Below are positions 7,147 to 12,192 of a DNA stretch of 12,192 nt, piece by piece. Position 1 is the stretch's first letter; each line of letters begins with the position of its first letter. The position numbers and the translations under genes are program-made. Location: positions 1-12,192 of the forward strand of contig JBLFXH010000093.1 of NCBI GenBank assembly GCA_047611125.1, in the 5' to 3' direction. Under the pieces are notes generated by a model. That model saw nothing but the letters and a program-made list of their open reading frames with translations. It had not been told where the DNA came from and ran no database searches. The DNA comes from JABDJZ01 sp047611125 (GTDB lineage: Bacteria > Bacteroidota > Rhodothermia > Rhodothermales > UBA10348).

Positions 7147-8598
7147 TCACGCCTGGCTCTGGGAGAGCAGTTCCACCATGGTTGCCTCGACTTCATCAAC
7201 CTTGAAGGGCTTGGCGAGTACCGCCGAGATGACGGAATCCGCCTGTCCGTGATACGTATCTCCCGTCAGAAGAATAATCGGGAGATCTGGCCGTCTTTCT
7301 CGTACCCTCGCGGCAAATTCGCGTCCGTTCATTTCGGGCATGCCTTGATCGGTAATTATGGCATCGAACGTGTCAGACTCGAGGCAAAGAAGGCCTGCGG
7401 CGCCGGAGTCTGCCTCCGTTACCTCATGGCCCCGAAGGTTGAGCAGCCGACGGAGAACGGTGCGAACCATGCTCTCGTCATCGACGACCAATACACGGAT
7501 GCCGCCTGTGAGGGGAGATGCCGTGCTCGAGATGGCCGATTCGCGCAGCTGTACGGACTCGGATACCGGGAAGGTGAGCGTGAACACGGTGCCCACGCCG
7601 AATTCGGATCTGACACCAATCGAGCCATGGTGCTCCTGAATGATTCCCGATGCCACGGACAGGCCTACGCCGTTGCCATCCTTCTTGGTGGTGAATTGGG
7701 GTTCAAAAATCCGCTCGGACACTGCTGTGGACATGCCGATACCGGTGTCCTGGAGAGTCAACACCAGTTGTTCATCGACCAAGGCAGTCTTGATGGTCAA
7801 GACCCCGCCATTGCGCATGGCCTGGACGGCGTTCAGGATGAGGTTGACAAGCACGTCGCGAAGGCTGGACGCTGATCCAAGAATCGCGGGTACCACCTGC
7901 AATTGCTGCTCGATAGTGATGGCGATGCCGGCACTACGAGGCTCATTGTACCAGTACGGCCTGGTTAGAACCACGCAGTCCTGGATGAGAGCCGGAAGGT
8001 CCACGGGGACGAAGGCAGACTCGTGCTCCCGGCGAATGTATCGCTGAATTTTCTTGATCAGCGTACCTCCGTCCTGAGCCGCGCGGTGAATGGTTCGGGC
8101 GTGCTCCGAGAGTACCTCACGGTCCAGATCGCGGTTTAACGCGCCCTCCATGAGCTCGGCATGGCCGATGATCCCGCTCAGTAGGTTGTTGAAGTCGTGA
8201 GCGATACCCATCGTCATGTGGCCGAGGGTCTCCATGCGGTGACCGAGGGTCTGGGCGGAGTTGACGGTGCTGGGGAACTCCATAAACTCGCCCGTGATGA
8301 TCACAGGGAGGCCATCGGTTTTCTCGGCGAGGTGGACCGGGATGAAGTTCAACAGCAGGTTGCGCGGAATGGGCTCAGCGTCAATCATAAAGACCTCTCC
8401 GAGGCTCATCCGTCCGCGCGAGGCTCGCTCAACCATGACCCGCGCTGCGTCCGCCTGGTCACCCAGATTCCTGAAGGGTTCTGCGGCGGGACCGATGGCG
8501 CCGGCCCACTCGGGATTGGGGACCGCGGCGCCGGTGTCCGGGTCGATGGAGGTCACCAGCACCTCCTGAGCCATCGATGAGAAGAATTCAGACTGCAT
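7147..8598 (-). CDS. soluble hybrid histidine kinase with C-terminal receiver domain
   Basis: The 483-aa protein combines a NtrB-like histidine kinase with a receiver domain and has no membrane segment, so it should sense a cytoplasmic signal. Residues 1-110 resemble a diverged PAS-type sensor but lack a motif I can name. The H box GIAHDFNNLLSGI carries phospho-acceptor His134. The ATPase domain has an N box (VNLILNAVQAM, Asn256), G1 (DTGIGM, from Asp284), an F box (IFEPQFTTKK) and G2 (GNGVGLS). The receiver domain (about 367-481) has VLVVDDE (Asp373, Asp374), phospho-acceptor Asp417 in ITDQGMPEMNG, Thr445 and Lys463 in AKPF. All catalytic residues are present. I use ATG 8598; a TTG one codon upstream is also in frame. 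With no output domain, it probably passes phosphate on through a phosphotransfer protein encoded elsewhere. It is divergent from cbs and upstream of lon. Confidence 0.92.
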   Translation of the reverse strand: MQSEFFSSMAQEVLVTSIDPDTGAAVPNPEWAGAIGPAAEPFRNLGDQADAARVMVERASRGRMSLGEVFMIDAEPIPRNLLLNFIPVHLAEKTDGLPVIITGEFMEFPSTVNSAQTLGHRMETLGHMTMGIAHDFNNLLSGIIGHAELMEGALNRDLDREVLSEHARTIHRAAQDGGTLIKKIQRYIRREHESAFVPVDLPALIQDCVVLTRPYWYNEPRSAGIAITIEQQLQVVPAILGSASSLRDVLVNLILNAVQAMRNGGVLTIKTALVDEQLVLTLQDTGIGMSTAVSERIFEPQFTTKKDGNGVGLSVASGIIQEHHGSIGVRSEFGVGTVFTLTFPVSESVQLRESAISSTASPLTGGIRVLVVDDESMVRTVLRRLLNLRGHEVTEADSGAAGLLCLESDTFDAIITDQGMPEMNGREFAARVRERRPDLPIILLTGDTYHGQADSVISAVLAKPFKVDEVEATMVELLSQSQA

Positions 8599-8641
8599 CA
8601 AGACCTAATATCCGAAGACCCGAAAAGCTTTGGTCGGTGGT

Positions 8642-8675
8642 TACCTTGGCGGTCGGCCCTCTGCCGATACCTTGG
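8642..8675. repeat. direct repeat TACCTTGG in the kinase-cbs divergent region
   Basis: The octamer TACCTTGG occurs at 8642-8649 and 8668-8675, exactly 26 bp apart, inside the 104-bp region between two divergent genes. It could be a paired regulator-binding site. Two copies of eight bases are also within reach of chance. Confidence 0.22.
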
Positions 8676-8682
8676 ATCCCAA

Positions 8683-8688
8683 TATAGA
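8683..8688 (+). promoter_or_regulatory. possible -10 element of cbs (TATAGA)
   Basis: TATAGA lies 17 bp before the cbs ATG and would give a leader of only about 11 nt. No -35 hexamer is present at 16-18 bp spacing. The gene also lacks a Shine-Dalgarno, which fits a very short leader. The evidence is one hexamer only. Confidence 0.27.
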
Positions 8689-8705
8689 AACTCGCGACCT
8701 GGCCC

Positions 8706-10112
8706 ATGTGGAAAGAGAACATTCTGGAAACCATCGGAGACACCCCGCTGGTTCGCCTGAACAGTCTTGCACGTCAGTTTCCATGCACAGTTCTGGCCAA
8801 GGTTGAGTTCTTCAACCCCGGCGCCTCCATCAAGGACAGGATTGGTGTTGCCATGATCGAGGCCGCCGAAAAAGAGGGCAAGCTGAAGCCCGGTGGAACG
8901 ATCATTGAAGGTACGAGCGGAAATACCGGGGCCGGACTCGCCCTGGCCGCCATCACCAAAGGCTACCACTGCATCTTCACGACTACTGACAAGCAGAGTC
9001 AGGAGAAGGTAGATGTGCTCCGGGCGCTCGGTGCGGAGGTCATTGTTTGCCCCACCGCAGTGGCTCCAGATGACCCGCGGTCCTATTACTCGGTGGCTCG
9101 GCGCCTGACAAAGGAGACGCCCAACTCGGTGTACCTGAACCAGTACGACAATCCGGCCAATGCGGAATCGCACTACCGGTCGACGGGGCCAGAGCTCTGG
9201 GAGCAGACCGAAGGGAGGATTACGCACTTCGTAGCCGGTGCCGGGACCGGTGGGACTATCTCGGGGACCTCTCGCTACCTCAAGGAGCAGAACCCGGACG
9301 TTCGTGTGATCGGTGTCGATCCGTTCGGGTCGATCTATCACAAGTACTTCTTTACCCGCGAGTTCGACCAGAAGGAGATCTATCCCTACCTGACTGAGGG
9401 TGTGGGCGAGGATATTTTGGCCAAGAACATGGATTTCGATCTCGTGGACGATTACGTCCAGGTGACCGACCGCGACTCGATGGTGTATACCCGTCGCCTG
9501 TCTCGCGAGGAAGGCATGTTCGTGGGCCAGTCCTGTGGGATGGCTATGGCAGGCGCCGTCCAGTGGATGGAGGCGAATCGGGATAACCTGACTGCCGACG
9601 ACGTGGTGGTTGTGGTCCTGCCTGATTCCGGCTTCCGGTACCTGTCGAAGACCTACAACGACTCCTGGATGCGGAACCACGGGTTCCTTTCTGATCGCCC
9701 CGAGTGGACGGTCGCCGAGATTGTGTCGACGCGGCGGGGAGAGTCTGAAGTATTCTCTGTTTCGTCAACGGAGACGTTGGGCGACGCCATCGAGGTGATG
9801 TCCATGAATGGCATCTCCCAGGTACCCGTGATTGACGGGGAGGAGGTAGTCGGCAGCCTGTCCGAAAGTATCATTCTGAACAGGCTACTGTCGGATCCCG
9901 GCGCCCGCGGTTCTGCCGTTGGCTCCGTCATGGCGGCTGCCATACCTGTCGTACCGCCATCGCTGCATCTGGAGCACCTCTCTGCGTACCTTGAGCAAGA
10001 GCCCGGCGCTGTACTGCTCAAGTCGGAAAGCGGCGGGTTTCGAATCATCACAAAGAGCGACCTCATTCGCGCTCTGTCAACAGGGAAGTCAGAAACGGCA
10101 TTGTCCTCCTGA
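8706..10112 (+). CDS. cbs: cystathionine beta-synthase with C-terminal CBS-domain pair
   Basis: This PLP enzyme condenses serine (or an activated serine) with homocysteine to cystathionine in transsulfuration; an O-acetylserine sulfhydrylase role is the main alternative. The fold-type II domain covers about 1-330 of 468 aa. PLP-binding Lys43 lies in NPGASIKDR, the substrate loop is GTSGNTGAGLA (69-79), and the phosphate-binding glycine loop is GAGTGGTISG (178-187). TDKQSQEKVD and LPDSGFRYLSK...NDSWM are closer to cystathionine beta-synthase than to CysK. There is no N-terminal heme-binding extension. Residues about 340-456 form two CBS repeats (ISQVPVIDGEEVVGSLSE is in the first), a likely adenosyl-ligand regulatory module. 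The start ATG is 36 residues before the SIKDR motif, as expected, with no Shine-Dalgarno. The DUF3467 gene follows 18 bp downstream, probably in the same operon. Confidence 0.93.
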   Translation: MWKENILETIGDTPLVRLNSLARQFPCTVLAKVEFFNPGASIKDRIGVAMIEAAEKEGKLKPGGTIIEGTSGNTGAGLALAAITKGYHCIFTTTDKQSQEKVDVLRALGAEVIVCPTAVAPDDPRSYYSVARRLTKETPNSVYLNQYDNPANAESHYRSTGPELWEQTEGRITHFVAGAGTGGTISGTSRYLKEQNPDVRVIGVDPFGSIYHKYFFTREFDQKEIYPYLTEGVGEDILAKNMDFDLVDDYVQVTDRDSMVYTRRLSREEGMFVGQSCGMAMAGAVQWMEANRDNLTADDVVVVVLPDSGFRYLSKTYNDSWMRNHGFLSDRPEWTVAEIVSTRRGESEVFSVSSTETLGDAIEVMSMNGISQVPVIDGEEVVGSLSESIILNRLLSDPGARGSAVGSVMAAAIPVVPPSLHLEHLSAYLEQEPGAVLLKSESGGFRIITKSDLIRALSTGKSETALSS

Positions 10113-10130
10113 CTTCAGCATCGAAAGAAC

Positions 10131-10448
10131 ATGGCGAATACCGACGAGACCAAGCAACAGCAAATCAACATCGAGCTCAACGAGGAGACCGCTGAGGGGA
10201 TCTACTCGAATCTGGTGATGATCGCCCACTCATCGGAGGAGTTTGTGATGGACTTCATCCGAGTCATGCCGGGCGTCCCCAAGGCACGAGTGAAGTCACG
10301 GATCATCGTGACCCCAGCCCATGCCAAACGCCTCTTGAGGGCGCTGGCAGAGAACATCGAGCGGTACGAGCGGGCCCACGGAGACATCCCCGATGGTGGA
10401 TTTCCAGGTCCGGCCGTTCAGTTTGCGGGACCTAGCGGCGAGGCGTAG
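10131..10448 (+). CDS. DUF3467 family protein
   Basis: The 105-aa protein matches the DUF3467 pattern as I know it: an INIELNEETAEGIYSNL opening, SSEEFVMDFIRVMPG near 39-53, then AKRLLRALAENIERYE near 75-90. The function of the family is unknown. It is small, cytoplasmic, lacks a signal peptide or membrane segment and looks like a compact alpha/beta fold. The C-terminal 15 residues are a Gly/Pro-rich tail. It starts 18 bp after cbs on the same strand, so it is probably cotranscribed. The ATG follows an A-rich stretch with no Shine-Dalgarno. In Bacteroidota I recall this family near rpoC, so the cbs linkage here may be local. The 55-bp gap to the convergent permease gene holds GC-rich inverted repeats (for example CGCC-GAA-GGCG at 10487-10497) but no T-run. 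Confidence 0.87.
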   Translation: MANTDETKQQQINIELNEETAEGIYSNLVMIAHSSEEFVMDFIRVMPGVPKARVKSRIIVTPAHAKRLLRALAENIERYERAHGDIPDGGFPGPAVQFAGPSGEA

Positions 10449-10503
10449 AGCCAGGGGCGAGGCCCAAAGCCAGCCGCGAACGTCCACGCCGAAGGCGGCC
10501 GTC

Positions 10504-11601
10504 CTACTTAGGCGCCCGCAGTAGGACCACGATCGATATCGCCAGAAAAAGGGCGTGTGGAATCCAGGCCGTGGCCAGGGGCGAGAGGATGCCCTCGTAG
10601 CCAAACGGCTCGAGGAATTTCATGAGCGCCAGGTAAACGAAGGCAATCAGGAGACCCACGCCCATGATGAGGGCCTGCCCCTTTCGCCGTCGCACCGCGG
10701 CCAGCGGCACTGCCAGAAGCACCAGAATCAGGTTGGCGAACGGGTAAGCGAACTTGCCCTGAAAGGCGACTCTCGGCACCCCAAGGTTGTCCACGCCCGA
10801 ACGCTCTAGCACCGCTAGATACTCGCGGGCTTCTGTGATGGTCATCGACTCGACATCGCCATCGGTTCGCGCCATGTTTCGGGGCAGCAGCGCCAAGACG
10901 GTGTCCAATCTGGCGGGGCTTCTGGTTCGCTCAGTCCCGTTCTCCATAAAGGTCCGGATCACAGGGGACCGGAGCCGCCAGGTACTGTCCTCGTCGGCCC
11001 ATTGCATGGACCGCGCATCAATGCGCTCCACGAGGCGCCGACCTTCTTCGAACCGTTCCATGGTCACCACGTGGGCCGTCTGCGTGGCGCGATCATAGAA
11101 GTTGACCGTGATGACGCTTCCAGGACTGTTTTGACGATGGATGTTGTTGTACTCATCCACAGAGGACTTGGCCTGGGTATGCTGCTTTTCGAAGCGAATC
11201 CGGACCCGGTTTGACTCAGGGACTACCCACCCGTTAAACCAGAAGATGGCACAGGTAACGGCCAGTCCCACCAGCGCGAATGGTACAACTATTCGGTAGA
11301 GAGAGACCCCCGAAGTCTGAAGTGCGGACAACTCCAACTTCTGGGCCATTCGCCCTGTCATGAACAGTGTCGCCAGGAACAGGGCCAGGGGAGACATGAG
11401 GCGAACAATCTCCGGGACGTAGTTCGGGTAGTAGACCGAAAACACCTCGCCCATGGTCGCGCCGCTATCGATGAAATCATCGACGAATTCGACGTAGTGG
11501 AGGACGATGAAAAACACGATCAGCGCGCCGATCAGTACCAAGTACGTGACCGTGAGGCGTCGAATGATCAGCAGGTCGAACGTCTTGAGCGGCTTTCCCA
11601 A
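10504..11601 (-). CDS. LptF/LptG family LPS export permease (YjgP/YjgQ)
   Basis: Members form the inner-membrane part of the LptB2FG transporter, which extracts lipopolysaccharide from the inner membrane and passes it to LptC/LptA. The 365 aa show the family plan: three membrane helices (about 15-37, 62-84, 100-125), a long periplasmic beta-rich domain (about 126-280), and three more helices (about 286-303, 308-329, 341-362). The HYVEFVDDFIDSG segment after helix 1 and the LQTSGVSLYRIV loop look closer to LptG than LptF, but I cannot separate the two with certainty. The apparent start is TTG: no in-frame ATG lies before residue 50, and the first helix needs the upstream codons. There is no Shine-Dalgarno. 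No second permease or lptB/C is in the window. It is divergent from sucC and convergent with the DUF3467 gene. Confidence 0.9.
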   Translation of the reverse strand: MGKPLKTFDLLIIRRLTVTYLVLIGALIVFFIVLHYVEFVDDFIDSGATMGEVFSVYYPNYVPEIVRLMSPLALFLATLFMTGRMAQKLELSALQTSGVSLYRIVVPFALVGLAVTCAIFWFNGWVVPESNRVRIRFEKQHTQAKSSVDEYNNIHRQNSPGSVITVNFYDRATQTAHVVTMERFEEGRRLVERIDARSMQWADEDSTWRLRSPVIRTFMENGTERTRSPARLDTVLALLPRNMARTDGDVESMTITEAREYLAVLERSGVDNLGVPRVAFQGKFAYPFANLILVLLAVPLAAVRRRKGQALIMGVGLLIAFVYLALMKFLEPFGYEGILSPLATAWIPHALFLAISIVVLLRAPK

Positions 11602-11747
11602 CGCGATTGTGTTTGTGGCAGGTTGGCCAACGACATGGCCCCGGCTCGGTTCACCTGAAAATCCGGGCTCCAGTGCTGTAAGAAACTGCGAAAACGTGGG
11701 CGAGAAGGAAATTCGCCGGGAGCGCCCCGTAGTTTCATTCCATCGAG

Positions 11748-11753
11748 TAAAAT
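11748..11753 (+). promoter_or_regulatory. possible -10 element of sucC (TAAAAT)
   Basis: TAAAAT, five of six matches to TATAAT, ends 14 bp before the sucC ATG and would give a near-leaderless transcript. No matching -35 hexamer lies 17 bp upstream. The rest of the 166-bp divergent region (11602-11767) holds a small inverted repeat (GGCGA-N9-TCGCC, 11699-11717) and nothing else I recognise. Confidence 0.25.
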
Positions 11754-11767
11754 CCTCAAATTCGCTG

Positions 11768-12192
11768 ATGAAGATCCACGAGTATCAGGCCAAAGAACTG
11801 CTGGGCCGTTTCGGAGTCGCTGTCCAGGCCGGAATTGTCGCACACACCGCAGACGAAGCCGCCGACGCCGCCAAGAAGATGCACGACGAGTCGGGTGCCG
11901 ACCTGTTCGTGGTTAAGGCGCAGATTCATGCGGGTGGACGCGGAAAGGGAGGAGGCGTAAAGCTGGCCCGCGGCATTGAGGAGGTGCGCGAGAAGGCCGA
12001 CGCCATGTTGGGCATGCAGCTAGTCACGCATCAGACGGGTCCCGCAGGGCAGTTGGTCCGGACGATATTGATTGCCGAGGCCATCGATATTGCCAAAGAG
12101 TTTTACGTGGGGGTGACCCTGGATCGCGTTCGCAGCATGCCGGTGATCATGGTTTCCACCGAGGGCGGTGTAGAGATTGAGACCGTGGCCGC
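11768..12192 (+). CDS. sucC: succinyl-CoA synthetase beta subunit, N-terminal 141 residues; continues beyond the right edge
   Basis: SucC pairs with SucD to convert succinyl-CoA + ADP (or GDP) + Pi to succinate + ATP (or GTP) + CoA in the TCA cycle. The visible part is the start of the ATP-grasp domain. It opens MKIHEYQAKELLGRFGV, the family signature. KAQIHAGGRGKGGGVKLA follows near 46-63 with the nucleotide-contacting Lys and glycine-rich loop. GMQLVTHQTGP and MVSTEGGVEIE complete the visible conserved blocks. The ATG is the start used across the family; no Shine-Dalgarno precedes it. It is divergent from the LptF/LptG-family gene. sucD, expected just downstream, would be outside the window. 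Identity is very secure; nucleotide preference cannot be judged from this part. Confidence 0.97.
   Translation, partial: MKIHEYQAKELLGRFGVAVQAGIVAHTADEAADAAKKMHDESGADLFVVKAQIHAGGRGKGGGVKLARGIEEVREKADAMLGMQLVTHQTGPAGQLVRTILIAEAIDIAKEFYVGVTLDRVRSMPVIMVSTEGGVEIETVA

Noticed and set aside
8598..9680. 360-codon open frame antisense to cbs
   Set aside because: It mirrors the cbs codons, runs through the divergent promoter region to the kinase start, and shows no domain. cbs itself is certain.
11568..11843. 91-codon - strand frame over the permease and sucC starts
   Set aside because: It overlaps both secure genes in wrong frames and is Arg/Ser-rich without any motif.
1..12192. Mobile elements, CRISPR arrays, tRNA or rRNA genes, toxin-antitoxin or defence systems
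   Set aside because: I looked for transposase or integrase motifs, regularly spaced repeats, and tRNA-like cloverleaf ends on both strands and saw none. The gene content is housekeeping with consistent composition.

Overview
The window is an ordinary stretch of a free-living bacterial chromosome, with G+C in the high fifties judged by eye rather than counted. I see no insertion sequence, phage gene, CRISPR array, tRNA or rRNA. Several features suggest the Bacteroidota/Rhodothermota side of the FCB group. The Lon N-terminus carries the 'IPL-x-T-x-(D/E)EEK' leader before 'VLPILxLRNTVLFPGVV' that I know from Bacteroidota Lon. A DUF3467 gene is present. Most genes lack a clear Shine-Dalgarno sequence. 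The SucC and PPDK sequences also fit this group. The placement is inference from remembered family patterns, not from a search.

Layout, left to right. The 5' part of topA (DNA topoisomerase I) runs leftward off the window edge. A 240-bp divergent intergenic region follows, then ppdK (pyruvate, phosphate dikinase, 887 aa) on the + strand, closed by a strong GAAA-capped hairpin terminator. Next comes a structured, probably untranslated leader and two small co-directional genes of unknown function. The first has a histone H1-like Lys/Ala/Pro tail. These converge on lon (ATP-dependent protease La), which lies on the - strand downstream of a gene for a soluble hybrid histidine kinase/receiver protein. 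Divergent from the kinase is cbs (cystathionine beta-synthase with a C-terminal CBS-domain pair), followed 18 bp later by a DUF3467 gene. These converge on a LptF/LptG-family permease gene on the - strand, which appears to start at TTG. Divergent from the permease is the 5' part of sucC (succinyl-CoA synthetase beta subunit), running off the right edge.

Functionally the window mixes housekeeping genes: DNA topology (topA), central carbon metabolism (ppdK, sucC), protein quality control (lon), sulfur amino acid metabolism (cbs) and LPS export (LptF/G family). Apart from the likely operons cbs-DUF3467 and the two small genes, neighbours do not form one pathway. I found no convincing undescribed multi-gene system. 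The parts most worth a second look are the small gene pair with its alternative-hairpin leader, the orphan hybrid kinase with an unassigned N-terminal sensor region, and the paired inverted repeats in front of lon.
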